DNA of 64,000 nt from Caulobacter sp. (GCA_016125585.1 WGLL01000005.1:496001-560000); one strand, 5' to 3'; positions 1 to 8,697 are shown, counted from the first letter of the stretch. The notes: generated from the letters alone by a model not told the origin. Numbers and translations: made by a program.

Positions 1-44
1 GGCGGATGCGTCGCCAGACCGGCGACATCTCGGCCGCGGCCTGA
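1..44 (+). CDS. Possible C-terminal end of a CDS entering from the left edge
   Basis: In the third forward frame an open stretch runs from the window edge to a TGA at 42-44 and would encode a tail rich in Arg, Gln and Ala (ending ISAAA). It is too short to identify. The only support is that the frame is open and the composition is protein-like, so this may be chance. It would be convergent with the serine hydrolase that ends at 111. Confidence 0.25.
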   Translation, partial: RMRRQTGDISAAA

Positions 45-110
45 CCGCTCCAGTCCTTCGTCACAGACCGGAGGCGACCGCCGCGGGCTTCGCGACGGTC
101 GAAGGCAGGG

Positions 111-1625
111 TCACTTGCCCAGATTGAGGCTGACCAGCCTGACGCCCTCCGCGCCGTAGGTCTCCTCGATGATTTTCTTCCACAAGGAGACGCCGTTTTC
201 GGAATTGGCGATGATCAACAGCCCGCGACCGCTGTTGGGAAACAGGATGGCGATAGCTTTGACGCCATCGTCGCCGCCGGTGTGCTGCAACGCATAGTCG
301 CCCTTGCCGTCCAGATCCTCATAGCGGCCCCAGCCCAGTCCGAAACGGACTCCCGGTGATACGACGGTCTTGGCCTTGACCATCTCAGCGTACAGGGCCG
401 GGGGGAGGTCCGCCCCGCGAAGTATCCAGGCCATGAACCGGGCATAGTCCGGCGCGGTGGTCAGCAGGTTGTCCGCCGCATTGACCGTTGTGTTACGGCG
501 CAGGGGGAGGGGGGCGCCCAGCGCGTCGTGCGGCCCGGCGAAGCGCGCTTCATCGACGCCCGTTTCAAAGCGGAAGTGGGTGTCGTTCATGCCGAGCGGC
601 TCGAAAATCTGCTCCCGCGCCAGCACATCCAGGCCCTTGCCAAACCTGGCCTCCAGCGCCTTGCGCAGCCATTCAAAGCCTTCTCCGGAATATTGATACC
701 GGGTCCCCGGCCGGAACTCGAAGCGCAGCCGGTGGTCGGGCGCGAGATACCGCCAGTTGGGAAGGCCGCTGCGCTGCGACAGCACCATCCGGGTGGTCAG
801 ATATCGAAGCTCCGGGCTGCCGACCAGATCGGGGTCGACGTAGGAATCCGATAGCGGCTGGTCGAGGTCCCACAGCCCCGCCGCCGCCAGTTTAAGGGTC
901 GTCAGAGCGGTGACCGGCTTGGTCAGCGAAGCCACGTTGTAGATCGTGTTCATCGGCGCCGGCGACCCGTCGTCCAGCACGCCAAACACCCGCACGGCCT
1001 GAACCCTGCCGTCGTTGATCGTGGCCACCGCCATCGAGGGAATCCTGTGGGCTTTCATCAAGGCGCCGATCCGCGCCGTGTCGTCAAACAGCGGCGCCGG
1101 CCAATCGGCGTCGAACATGTCGGTCGGGGCCGGGTCGTGGTGGTCGTAGCTGAGGCTGCTCCTCAGCCGCCACCGCCCGTCTTCGAGCACCCAGGTGCTG
1201 GTGAAACGGCCGGTCGTGGTCTGGTAGAGCGGCTTGCCTGGCTCCTGGATGTAGAAGCGGTGCTCGCCCATCTGTAGCGCGCCGTAGAGCCTGCCCCCAT
1301 TGTAGAGGGGAAACACGGTCATACTGCCGTCGATCAGCTTGCGGATTGGCTTGCGGTCGGGGTTGGCGCAGATGCTGTCCCGGAAGTCCTTTTCAAACGC
1401 CGCCTTGCTCCGGGTCTCGCCGTTCTGGTCATGCACGAAGCGAAAATCGTCGCTGACGATCTGGTCGAGCGCCGCCAGATCGCAATGGTTGAAGGCCTGG
1501 TCAAACAACACCCCGTCGGCCTCGAGAATCTGACCGTAGAGGTCAGAGCTGACGGGGGCTTGGGCGCTGACGACGCAGGGCCAGGCCAGCAGCAGGGCCA
1601 GGGCGAGGGCGGGCGATCGGGGCAT
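111..1625 (-). CDS. Secreted serine hydrolase (beta-lactamase/class C-like) with N-terminal SnoaL/DUF4440-like domain
   Basis: The start at 1625 is chosen because it begins with a clear signal peptide (hydrophobic 5-20, cleavage after VSAQA); the frame extends further upstream only as Arg-rich noise. The mature protein is 504 residues. Residues about 30-165 resemble a SnoaL/DUF4440 (NTF2-like) domain. Residues about 180-500 are a beta-lactamase-like serine hydrolase with the SxxK nucleophile motif SLTK at 233-236, YSG at 312-314 in the Tyr motif position, and HTG at 448-450. This family includes esterases, D-aminopeptidases and class C-like penicillin-recognising enzymes; the substrate cannot be told. 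The order of domains is unusual. The gene stands alone, divergent from the sigma-factor trio. Confidence 0.85.
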   Translation of the reverse strand: MPRSPALALALLLAWPCVVSAQAPVSSDLYGQILEADGVLFDQAFNHCDLAALDQIVSDDFRFVHDQNGETRSKAAFEKDFRDSICANPDRKPIRKLIDGSMTVFPLYNGGRLYGALQMGEHRFYIQEPGKPLYQTTTGRFTSTWVLEDGRWRLRSSLSYDHHDPAPTDMFDADWPAPLFDDTARIGALMKAHRIPSMAVATINDGRVQAVRVFGVLDDGSPAPMNTIYNVASLTKPVTALTTLKLAAAGLWDLDQPLSDSYVDPDLVGSPELRYLTTRMVLSQRSGLPNWRYLAPDHRLRFEFRPGTRYQYSGEGFEWLRKALEARFGKGLDVLAREQIFEPLGMNDTHFRFETGVDEARFAGPHDALGAPLPLRRNTTVNAADNLLTTAPDYARFMAWILRGADLPPALYAEMVKAKTVVSPGVRFGLGWGRYEDLDGKGDYALQHTGGDDGVKAIAILFPNSGRGLLIIANSENGVSLWKKIIEETYGAEGVRLVSLNLGK

Positions 1626-1824
1626 CGGGCAGTCTCCGGGACATCGGCGCCGCCGCCAGTCCGGCGACGCCATGGTCACCGTCGGTTGGCCGCTGCTCCC
1701 CTGGTTGGATGCGACCCGGGCGGCGGCGCCTCGCCAAGCCGCCTTGGCGCGGAATAATCGCGAGCGCCACATCCAGACTCGGCCCGGGCGGCCAATCGTT
1801 GGGGACAGGCGCGCGGAGGACCCC

Positions 1825-2250
1825 ATGCGACACAGCGAACTCTATGACCTCTTCATCCAGTTCTGGTGGCTGCTGATACCGCTCGGCTGGGGCCTGCAGA
1901 GTCTCCTGCGCCTGTGGATGACGCACCGCCGCTCCGAGAGGCTTCTGGGTCTGATCACCGCCTATGCCGAGCGCGGCCAGACGCCGCCGCCCGAATTGCT
2001 GGATGCGTTGCGGATGCCGACGACCAGCGCCGCCGGCTGGCTCGACCGCCCGGAGACCTTCTGGCGCGGCGGCCTTGTCCTGGCCGCCCTGTGCCTGGGT
2101 TTTGCGGTCCTCTCGGTGCTCAAGGCCAGGGATGGCGACAACATCACCGGCCTGATCTTTGTCACCGTGCTCCTGGGCGCCTTCGCCGCCGCCAGCTTCT
2201 TGTCGGCCATGGTCGGATCGCGAAGGCCGCCGACGCCGGACGCGCCGTGA
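1825..2250 (+). CDS. Small membrane protein upstream of an ECF sigma gene
   Basis: The start at 1825 follows a strong GGAGGA ribosome site 4 bases upstream; a longer frame from 1672 reads through the divergent intergenic region and lacks protein character. The product is 141 residues with a membrane segment near residues 9-27 and two more near 75-95 and 105-125. The middle (MTHRRSERLLGLITAYAERGQ) looks like a cytosolic amphipathic linker. The stop overlaps the GTG start of the sigma factor, so the two are probably translationally coupled. I do not recognise a named family; it may be a membrane partner of the sigma factor. Confidence 0.75.
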   Translation: MRHSELYDLFIQFWWLLIPLGWGLQSLLRLWMTHRRSERLLGLITAYAERGQTPPPELLDALRMPTTSAAGWLDRPETFWRGGLVLAALCLGFAVLSVLKARDGDNITGLIFVTVLLGAFAAASFLSAMVGSRRPPTPDAP

Positions 2251-2786
2251 GCGACAGTGATGACGACGCCGCGCTCGTCCGTGCCGCCCGGACCGGTTCG
2301 GTGTCCGCCTTCAACCAGCTGGTCCGCCGTCATCAACAGCCGCTGCGCGCCTTCCTGCGCCGGGTCTGTGACAATCCGGCCGACGCGGACGACCTGGCCC
2401 AGGCCAGTTTCGTGCTCGCCTGGTGCCGTCTTGCGCGCTTTGATGAGGACCGGGTGTTTCGCTCCTGGCTGTTCGGCATCGCCTGGCGAAAATGCCGCGA
2501 ACAGCGGCGGGGCTGGCTTCGTCGCCTGGCCCGCGAGGGCTACGCCGCCATGACTTCAGAAACCAGCCCTGTCATCGATCCTGGCGCCCGCCTGGATCTC
2601 GCCGCCGCCGCCGCTCGCCTGCCGGCGACCCAGAGGGCGGCGGTGCTGCTCTGTTTCGGCAGCGGATTCAGCCACACCGAGGCGGCCGAGGCGCTGGGCC
2701 TGCCGCTGGGCACCCTGAAGAGCCACCTCGCCCGCGCGCGGCGCGATCTGATCGAGATGTTGGGAGATGACCATGCACAGTCTTGA
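2247..2786 (+). CDS. ECF-type RNA polymerase sigma factor
   Basis: A GTG start at 2247 overlaps the preceding stop (GTGA) and gives a 179-residue protein, normal for ECF sigma factors. Region 2 is visible as QPLRAFLRRV followed by NPADADDLAQASFVLAW, and region 4 as LPATQRAAVLLCFGSGFSHTEAAEALGLPLGTLKSHLARAR, a typical helix-turn-helix with the T-L-K-S-H-L signature. It should direct RNA polymerase to a small regulon, with activity gated by a partner protein. The flanking membrane proteins (1825-2250 and 2767-3084) are the obvious candidates. I cannot assign an ECF group or target promoter. Confidence 0.9.
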   Translation: MSDSDDDAALVRAARTGSVSAFNQLVRRHQQPLRAFLRRVCDNPADADDLAQASFVLAWCRLARFDEDRVFRSWLFGIAWRKCREQRRGWLRRLAREGYAAMTSETSPVIDPGARLDLAAAAARLPATQRAAVLLCFGSGFSHTEAAEALGLPLGTLKSHLARARRDLIEMLGDDHAQS

Positions 2787-3084
2787 GAGCCGCATCGCCG
2801 GATGGGTCGCCGAGGCGGCGCCGCCGTCGTGCGACGACGCCTTCTCGGCCGCTGTGATCATCGCCGCCGAGCGTCAGATGTATCTGGCGGCCCTGGCTCG
2901 GCGCACGGCCCTGACGGTCGCCACGGCCTTCCTGCTTGGCCTGCTGCTGACCATCGCGCGACAGCAGGACTTCACCGCGATGACCAGCGGCCCGCTGCCC
3001 GTCGCGGCCCTGTTGGTCGGCGCTATCCTGTTGAAGGGACTGTTCGGCTCTGTGGCCAGGTCGCCGGGCGTCAGCATGGCGTGA
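2767..3084 (+). CDS. Small membrane protein, putative anti-sigma partner
   Basis: This 105-residue product starts inside the 3' end of the ECF sigma gene (20-base overlap; ATG at 2767 or 2773). The N-terminal 45 residues are soluble and rather acidic (SRIAGWVAEAAPPSCDDAFSAAV), followed by two membrane segments around residues 47-63 and 75-92. Size, position and layout fit a membrane-bound anti-sigma factor, but no zinc-binding HxxxCxxC motif is present, so this role is inferred from context only. It ends an apparent three-gene operon. Confidence 0.7.
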   Translation: MTMHSLESRIAGWVAEAAPPSCDDAFSAAVIIAAERQMYLAALARRTALTVATAFLLGLLLTIARQQDFTAMTSGPLPVAALLVGAILLKGLFGSVARSPGVSMA

Positions 3085-3132
3085 CGCTGTCCTGTATCCC
3101 AGGTCCAGAATTTCGTTTCCGCTTGAAGCGTC

Positions 3133-4557
3133 TCAGCGCCCGGCGCGCTCCCGCAGCCTTTTCAGCCCCTCGGCAGCCAGCTCCGACAACGACCGCAGTC
3201 CCTGCTCGGCGAAGACGTCCAGGGCGGCATCATAGGCCAGGGCCGCGCCGGCCAGCCTCTCGTCGCCGCGACCGGTAATCTCCACCCGAAGCTCGTATAG
3301 ACGGGCCAGACCCAGCTGGCTGACCGCCCAGGCGACCGGTTCGCTGGCGGGCTGTCGCGCCGCCAGATCGGTGCGCAGGGCCGCTTCGGCCGCGTCGAGC
3401 ACCGCCAGATCGCCGGTCAGTTCGGCCAGACGGCCCAGGCAGTTGGCGCGACCGGCGGCGACAGCGGCCTGCAGGCTGAGCGCCGGCTGGTCCTTCAGGC
3501 CCACCAGCGCCCGGTCGAAACAGCGAAGGGCCTGCTCAAAGGCGCGCGGGGCGTCGGTCGCCTCTCCGAGAACCTGCAGGGCCTGGCCGAGCATGGCCTG
3601 GATGCGGGTCCAGTCCAGCGGGCTGTGGTCGCGGGTCACCGTCTCCAGCGCCCGGGTCAGTTGCTCGACGCCGTCGGCCGCGGCGGCGGTGTCCCCGGTC
3701 AGTTCGGCCAGCAGCGCGCGGGCGGCGCCGGCCTGGGCCTCGATGCGCGCGGCCATCAGTGGCTCATATCCGGCGTCCAGGCTGGCTGAGGCCGTCTCCA
3801 GTTCGCGCAGGGCGCAGTCGATCAGGGGCTGGTCCTTCAGCCGGGCGCCGCAGCCGGCGAGGATGTCTGCCAGAATGCCGCGCTGTTCCGCGGCGATGAG
3901 GCGCAGAGCGGCGTTGCCCTTGCCCGCCTTGTCCAGCCGCCGCAGCGGCGCCTCGAAGCGTCCGGCGGCGGCGAGGGCGTCTTCCAGGCCGCCCCTGGCC
4001 AGGGCCCGGCGTCCGGCCAGACCCGCCAGTCCGCACAGGGCCAGGGCGCCCGCGGACCCGGCGTCCGCCGCAACGGGGGTCAGGGTGGCGCTCACCGCCG
4101 CTTCCAGACCCTCATCGCCGAACAGGTCAGCGCCCAGAAGAGCGCAGAAGGCCTGCTCGACCCGCGCGCGGGCCGTGTCGGCGGCCCGGCCATCGGTCTC
4201 GAAGCGATCGGCGGCGGCCTGGGCGCAGGCGGCGGCTTTTCTCAGGGCGACCGGATCGCCATCGCGGCGGGCGATTTCCCGCCAGACAATGGCGGCATCC
4301 AGTTGTCGGGCGGCGGGGTCCTTCGCGCTGATACGGCCGGCGGCGATGTCTGCGGCGCGGGCCTCGGCCTTCAGCATTCCCAGATCGAGAAGATCCAGCA
4401 GGGCGGCGTCGCCGCCGGAAAGCCCGTCGCGCGGGGCGACGGCTGGAGCGCTGAACGCCCGACGCAACTCACGTCCAAACTCGAACATGCCCGCTCTGCC
4501 CTCCGGCAATCTTCCGTCCCAAGCCGGAACAGTCCGGGGGTCGGTCAGGAGGTTCAC
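3133..4557 (-). CDS. Helical-repeat (TPR-like) protein of unknown function
   Basis: The protein has 474 residues and is made of Ala/Leu-rich amphipathic helices of about 15-20 residues with repeated elements such as ALRxLExA, RAFEQALRCFDRAL and RAxCLGRLAELTGD, which suggests degenerate tetratricopeptide repeats. No signal peptide or membrane segment is visible, so it is probably cytosolic and may be a scaffold. Several segments end in the recurring phrase LTGD (for instance AELTGDTAAA and AELTGDLAVL), pointing to internal duplication. It is monocistronic by spacing. A possible CtrA-type box lies 23-37 bases upstream of the start. Confidence 0.75.
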   Translation of the reverse strand: MNLLTDPRTVPAWDGRLPEGRAGMFEFGRELRRAFSAPAVAPRDGLSGGDAALLDLLDLGMLKAEARAADIAAGRISAKDPAARQLDAAIVWREIARRDGDPVALRKAAACAQAAADRFETDGRAADTARARVEQAFCALLGADLFGDEGLEAAVSATLTPVAADAGSAGALALCGLAGLAGRRALARGGLEDALAAAGRFEAPLRRLDKAGKGNAALRLIAAEQRGILADILAGCGARLKDQPLIDCALRELETASASLDAGYEPLMAARIEAQAGAARALLAELTGDTAAAADGVEQLTRALETVTRDHSPLDWTRIQAMLGQALQVLGEATDAPRAFEQALRCFDRALVGLKDQPALSLQAAVAAGRANCLGRLAELTGDLAVLDAAEAALRTDLAARQPASEPVAWAVSQLGLARLYELRVEITGRGDERLAGAALAYDAALDVFAEQGLRSLSELAAEGLKRLRERAGR

Positions 4558-4579
4558 AGCAAAGCCCGGTCCGAGTTTG

Positions 4580-4594
4580 TTTACAACTCGTTAA
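4580..4594 (-). promoter_or_regulatory. Candidate CtrA-type box (TTTA-N7-TTAA)
   Basis: The sequence reads TTTA, seven bases, then TTAACC. The Caulobacter CtrA consensus is TTAA-N7-TTAA, so this is one mismatch off in the first half. It lies just upstream of the helical-repeat gene that starts at 4557 and in an unusually AT-rich patch of this GC-rich window. Being a single near-match, it needs binding data; the call is tentative. Confidence 0.4.
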
Positions 4595-4667
4595 CCATAA
4601 ATAGTTCGCACGATGCTTGCGATTTTTGTCCGTGCGCCAAGCCGCCGTTCTGTTTGCCAGGAGCGAA

Positions 4668-7004
4668 CTAGAAGGGGATCGGCCCGTCCGGCAGCTTGGG
4701 TTGCGGCTTGGGCGGCGGGGCCGATTTGGGCGGAAGGCCGCGTGGTTGCGGCCCGCCCCTGGTCGGCGGCGGCGGGGCCGGCGGCATGCCGGGCGCCCCC
4801 GGCGCGGCCGGGTCGACGGGGGCGTCGCCGCCGGACGCGGGATCGCGGGTCAGGATTTCCAGCTCGCCCGCGGCCCGGTTGAAGTCCAGCGCCACGCCCT
4901 CATAGAAGCCGTTGCGAGGGTCGGGCTCTGTCTCGGGTTCGGGATCGGGCACCTGCCAGTCGAAGTCGCGAACCGGCAAGCCCTTGTGGGCGGCGACCAT
5001 ATACTGGCGCCAGATGGTCGTCGGCATGCCGCCGCCGGCCACCCGTTCCATCGGGGTGTCGTCATCATTGCCGACCCAGACGCCGGTGACGACATCAGGT
5101 GTGAAGCCGATGAACCAGGCGTCGCGATAGTTCTGGCTTGTGCCGGTCTTGCCCGCGGCGGGCCGGCCGAAGGCGGCGCGGGTCCCGGTGCCGTGGGTGA
5201 CCACGCCCTTGAGCATATTGACCATCATGCTGGCGTTGGCGAGGTCGTAGACCGGGGTCGGGGCCCGCTGCGAGCGGCTGTAGACCGGCTGTCCGTCCTG
5301 GGTGACGATGCTGTCGATGATGTAGGGCTGCACCCGCTGTCCGGCCTGCTGGAACACCTGGAAGGCGCTGACCAGTTCCAGCAGATTGACCTCGTAGCTG
5401 CCCAGGGCGACCGACAGATCGGGGCGCGCGGGAATGGTGGTGAAGCCGAACCGGCGGCTGATCTCGCCGATCGCCGGCCCGCCGACCTCCTCGCCGACCT
5501 TGACCGCAACGGTGTTGATCGACTTGGCCAGGGCCTCCTCGATGGTCACCGGCCCGCGATACTTGCCGCCGTAGTTTTCAGGTTCCCAGTCGCCGAACTT
5601 CACCGGGCCGTCGACCCTGATGTCCTTGGGCAGCAGGCCCTTTTCCAGGGCGGCGGCGTAGACAAACGGCTTGAAGGTCGAGCCCGGCTGGCGCTTGGCC
5701 TGCACAGCCCGGTTGAACGGCGCGGTGTCGAAGTCGACGCCGCCGACCATGGCGCGGATGGCGCCGTCCGTGCCCAGCGACAGCAGGGCGGCCTGGCTGG
5801 CCTTGGCCTTGACGCCGTCGGTGGCCAGGACCTTTCGCACGGTCTCGGCGCCGACCTTCTGCAGATTGCTGTCGATGGTCAGCCGCACGGTCAGGTCGGG
5901 GGCGTTCTCGCCGGCGATCTTCACCGCCTCGGTCGTGGCGTAGTCCAGCAGATAGCCGAGATCGCCCTCGGTCATCAGCGCCTTGGCCGACAGCTGGGGC
6001 GGGTTGTCCAGCGCTTCCTGTTCCTGTTCCCGGGTGATCCAGCCCTCGCGGCGCATGCGGTCCAGAACCAGATGCGAGCGCTGCAGGGCCGCGCCCATGT
6101 TCTTGTTCAGGGCCAGACGCGACGGGGCCTTGGGCAGGGAGGCCAGCAGGGCGGCCTCGCCGATGGTCAGCTCGGTGGCGGGCTTGCCGAAGTAGGAGCG
6201 GGAGGCGCCGTCGATGCCGAAGGTGTTGGCTCCGAAGTAGATGCGATTGAGATAGAGCTGCAGGATCTCGTCGCGGCTCAGCACCTTGTAGAGCCGCCGC
6301 GCCATGACCGCCTCCTGAAGCTTGCGCTTCATGGTCTGCTCGGGGCTGAGGAACAGGCCCTTGGCCAGTTGTTGGGTAATGGTCGAGCCGCCCTGGACCG
6401 TATGGCCCGCGCGCCAGTTGACGACCATCGCCCGGCTGATGCCGTAGAGATCAAGGGCGCCGTGGTGATAGAAGCGGCGGTCCTCGGCGGCCAGGAAGGC
6501 CTGCGGCACGTGCTTGGGCAGCTGGTCCAGGGTGATCCGGTCGCCATAGCGGGGACCGCGCGTGGCGATCAGCTCGCCCTGACGGTCGAGGAACCGGATA
6601 CCCGGCGCGCGGTTGACGGCAAACAGCGCCGCCCGGTCAGGCAGGTCGGGCACGTCCTTGAGATACTTGTTCCAGACATAGACGCCGCCGCCGATCGCCG
6701 TCGCTGTGCCGATCAGGAACAACGCCGCGAGGACGATCCACAGCCACTTGAGGCGGACGATGATCGTCCAGACCCGCTGGCGGAACCCGTCCCAGTCAAA
6801 CGGCTCGCGACTGACGACCTCCTTCCGGGGGCGGGGCGCTTTCGGCTCACGGGGCGCCTTGGGTTCCCGGGCGGGCTTGGGTTCCTTGGATCGCTTCGGC
6901 TTCCTTTCCGGCGGCGCCTCCGGGTCCTGTTCGGGCGCATCATTGCTGTCGGACGGCGTGGAGTCCGGAAACTTGAACGGTTCGAGAGACCAATCGTCAG
7001 ACAC
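4668..7004 (-). CDS. Bifunctional penicillin-binding protein, PBP1A family
   Basis: A peptidoglycan glycosyltransferase/transpeptidase of 778 residues. A charged, Lys/Pro-rich cytosolic tail (1-75) precedes one membrane helix (about 83-110). The GT51 domain has the catalytic Glu in AAEDRRF (E174) and GGSTITQQLAK (205-215). The transpeptidase domain has SxxK at S442-TFK445, SxN at S495-IN497 and KTG at 619-621, so all active-site motifs are intact. The linker between domains (about 330-400) is short, and the C-terminus is a Pro/Gly-rich tail. The long Lys/Pro/Glu cytosolic tail could dock onto a cytoskeletal or division partner. Caulobacter has several paralogues of this class and I do not assign which one this is. 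Confidence 0.95.
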   Translation of the reverse strand: MSDDWSLEPFKFPDSTPSDSNDAPEQDPEAPPERKPKRSKEPKPAREPKAPREPKAPRPRKEVVSREPFDWDGFRQRVWTIIVRLKWLWIVLAALFLIGTATAIGGGVYVWNKYLKDVPDLPDRAALFAVNRAPGIRFLDRQGELIATRGPRYGDRITLDQLPKHVPQAFLAAEDRRFYHHGALDLYGISRAMVVNWRAGHTVQGGSTITQQLAKGLFLSPEQTMKRKLQEAVMARRLYKVLSRDEILQLYLNRIYFGANTFGIDGASRSYFGKPATELTIGEAALLASLPKAPSRLALNKNMGAALQRSHLVLDRMRREGWITREQEQEALDNPPQLSAKALMTEGDLGYLLDYATTEAVKIAGENAPDLTVRLTIDSNLQKVGAETVRKVLATDGVKAKASQAALLSLGTDGAIRAMVGGVDFDTAPFNRAVQAKRQPGSTFKPFVYAAALEKGLLPKDIRVDGPVKFGDWEPENYGGKYRGPVTIEEALAKSINTVAVKVGEEVGGPAIGEISRRFGFTTIPARPDLSVALGSYEVNLLELVSAFQVFQQAGQRVQPYIIDSIVTQDGQPVYSRSQRAPTPVYDLANASMMVNMLKGVVTHGTGTRAAFGRPAAGKTGTSQNYRDAWFIGFTPDVVTGVWVGNDDDTPMERVAGGGMPTTIWRQYMVAAHKGLPVRDFDWQVPDPEPETEPDPRNGFYEGVALDFNRAAGELEILTRDPASGGDAPVDPAAPGAPGMPPAPPPPTRGGPQPRGLPPKSAPPPKPQPKLPDGPIPF

Positions 7005-7055
7005 GTGACAGGAAACCTAGCGGTTGGAGCTTTGCGGGTTTAGGACGCAAGGACC

Positions 7056-7532
7056 ATGCCGCGCAAACCCTTCTGGGAATACAAGACCCTCGGCCAGATG
7101 ACGGTGGCCGAGTGGGAGAGCCTATGTGACGGCTGCGGTCTTTGCTGCCTGGTTCGCTTTGAGGATGAAGATTCCGGCGAGGTCATACCCACCAGGGTGC
7201 ATTGCAAACTGTTCGACAGCCAGGCCTGTCGCTGCACCGACTATGCCGGTCGCAAGGCGCACGTGCCGGACTGCGTCAAGCTGACGCCCTACAATATTGA
7301 ACGCCTGTCCTGGATGCCGTTGTCCTGCGCCTATCGCCGATTGCACGAAGGCAAGACCCTGCCGGACTGGCACCCTCTGATCACCGGCGACCCCGAGAGC
7401 GTGCACAAGGCCGGTGTCTCGGTGCGGGGCCAGACCATCAGCGAGGAGGAACTGGCCGACCCGGAAGACGCGCTGCAATACGCCGCCTGGGATCTCTCGG
7501 TTGATCGTGGCGAGGAGCCTTACGACGACTGA
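7056..7532 (+). CDS. UPF0260 / YcgN-family Cys-cluster protein
   Basis: A 158-residue cytosolic protein with nine cysteines, including the cluster C24-x2-C27-x2-C30-C31 (CDGCGLCC) and C50, C58, C60, C73 and C91. This matches the UPF0260 (YcgN) family of the YkgJ-like zinc or iron-sulfur cluster superfamily, whose biochemical role is not established. Length and the EYKTLGQMT opening fit the family. It is divergent from the PBP1A gene with only 51 bases between starts. Confidence 0.9.
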   Translation: MPRKPFWEYKTLGQMTVAEWESLCDGCGLCCLVRFEDEDSGEVIPTRVHCKLFDSQACRCTDYAGRKAHVPDCVKLTPYNIERLSWMPLSCAYRRLHEGKTLPDWHPLITGDPESVHKAGVSVRGQTISEEELADPEDALQYAAWDLSVDRGEEPYDD

Positions 7533-7693
7533 CAACGATGGAAAAATCGCTGCTCGCGGTCGCGAGGACGACGCTTTGGGACCTGTCTTCGTTCCCAGGC
7601 GACAATTAGTGGCAAAAATGCCACATTGCCCCTTGCGTGGGGCGCGGGTTGGCTTAGGTAGAGGCCTCCCGCAGTTCACTTCATGAGGATTCC

Positions 7694-8620
7694 TTGGCGC
7701 GCGACCCCTATCTGGAGCTGGGCGTATCCCGCAGCGCGGGAGCGGACGATATCCGCAAGGCTTTCCGCAAGCTGGCCAAGCAATTCCATCCCGACGCCAA
7801 TCCCGGCGACAAGGCGGCCGAAGAGCGCTTCAAGCGCGTGTCCGGCGCCTTCGACATTCTGGGCGATCCGGACAAGCGCAAGAAGTTCGACCGCGGCGAG
7901 ATCGACGCCGAGGGCAATGAGCAAAATCCCTTCGCCGGCCGCGGCGGCTTTGGAGGCGGACCCGGCGGCGGACCCGGCGCGGGCGGCTGGTCGCCGCGCG
8001 GCGGAAACTTCGAGCAGGGCGTCGACCTCAACGACATTCTTGGCGACGTCTTCGGGCAACGCGCGTCCGGCGGGCCCCGCGGATTTGGCAACTTCTCCGC
8101 AAAGGGCCAGGACCTGCGCGCCAGACTCGACATCGACCTCGAGGACGCCATCCGGGGCGGCAAGAAGCGGATCGCCTTCAGCGACGGCCGCACCCTGGAC
8201 GTCTCCATCCCCAAGGGCGCGCAGGACGGACAAGTTCTGCGACTCAAGGGGCAGGGCGCTCCCGGCCGGGGCGGACCTGGCGACGCGATGATCGAGCTGA
8301 AGCTGCGGCGTCATCCGATCTATCACCGGGAAGGCGACACCCTGGAGATGGATGTGCCGGTTTCGGTTCCGGACGCCGTTCTGGGCGGCAAGGTCGAGGC
8401 GCCGACGCCGGACGGCAATGTGGTCCTGACGGTGCCCAAGGGCAGCAACAGCGGGCAGCAGCTGCGGCTCAAGGGGCGAGGCTTCATCGACGCCAAGGGC
8501 AAGCGCGGCGATCTGGTGGCCCGGCTCATCGTCACCCTGCCCGACATCGCCGGGCCGGAGCTCGAAGTCTTCGCCACGGAGTGGCGGGCCAAGCGTCCCT
8601 ACACGCCGAAGCGCAAATAG
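7694..8620 (+). CDS. DnaJ-class (CbpA-like) co-chaperone
   Basis: The TTG at 7694 is preceded by TGAGGAT at a good distance, and the protein then opens with the usual J-domain phrase ARDPYLELGV. The J domain spans about 4-68 with the HPD motif at 32-34, followed by a Gly-rich linker (about 79-110) and a two-part C-terminal substrate-binding domain (about 125-300) with the repeated phrases GAQDGQVLRLKGQG and GSNSGQQLRLKGRG. There is no Cys-rich zinc-finger region, so it is a class B, CbpA-type J protein that stimulates DnaK. The 160 bases upstream hold no recognised feature. Confidence 0.92.
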   Translation: MARDPYLELGVSRSAGADDIRKAFRKLAKQFHPDANPGDKAAEERFKRVSGAFDILGDPDKRKKFDRGEIDAEGNEQNPFAGRGGFGGGPGGGPGAGGWSPRGGNFEQGVDLNDILGDVFGQRASGGPRGFGNFSAKGQDLRARLDIDLEDAIRGGKKRIAFSDGRTLDVSIPKGAQDGQVLRLKGQGAPGRGGPGDAMIELKLRRHPIYHREGDTLEMDVPVSVPDAVLGGKVEAPTPDGNVVLTVPKGSNSGQQLRLKGRGFIDAKGKRGDLVARLIVTLPDIAGPELEVFATEWRAKRPYTPKRK

Positions 8621-8679
8621 CCTTTCGCCCCTCGCGCGCGGGGCCGTGACAGCGGCGGCGTTAGTCAGCATAACGGCTT

Positions 8680-8697
8680 CATTCAGCCGCCATTCAG
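8680..8697 (+). promoter_or_regulatory. CATTCAG direct repeat, 11-bp period; candidate response-regulator operator
   Basis: CATTCAG occurs at 8680-8686 and again at 8691-8697, exactly one helical turn apart. OmpR/PhoB-family regulators bind such tandem direct repeats. The site lies 25 bases upstream of the small PepSY-like gene that heads an operon encoding an OmpR-family regulator, so autoregulation is plausible. The function is inferred from spacing and position. Confidence 0.5.

Noticed and set aside
4617..7043. 808-residue open frame opposite the PBP1A gene
   Set aside because: It mirrors the PBP1A gene on the other strand and reads as Gly/Ala/Asp-rich antisense text; PBP1A motifs are all intact on the minus strand.
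7683..8291. Frame beginning at ATG 7683 over the DnaJ gene
   Set aside because: The J-domain with HPD is in the frame of TTG 7694; the ATG frame is Ala/Ser/Arg-rich and has no domain.
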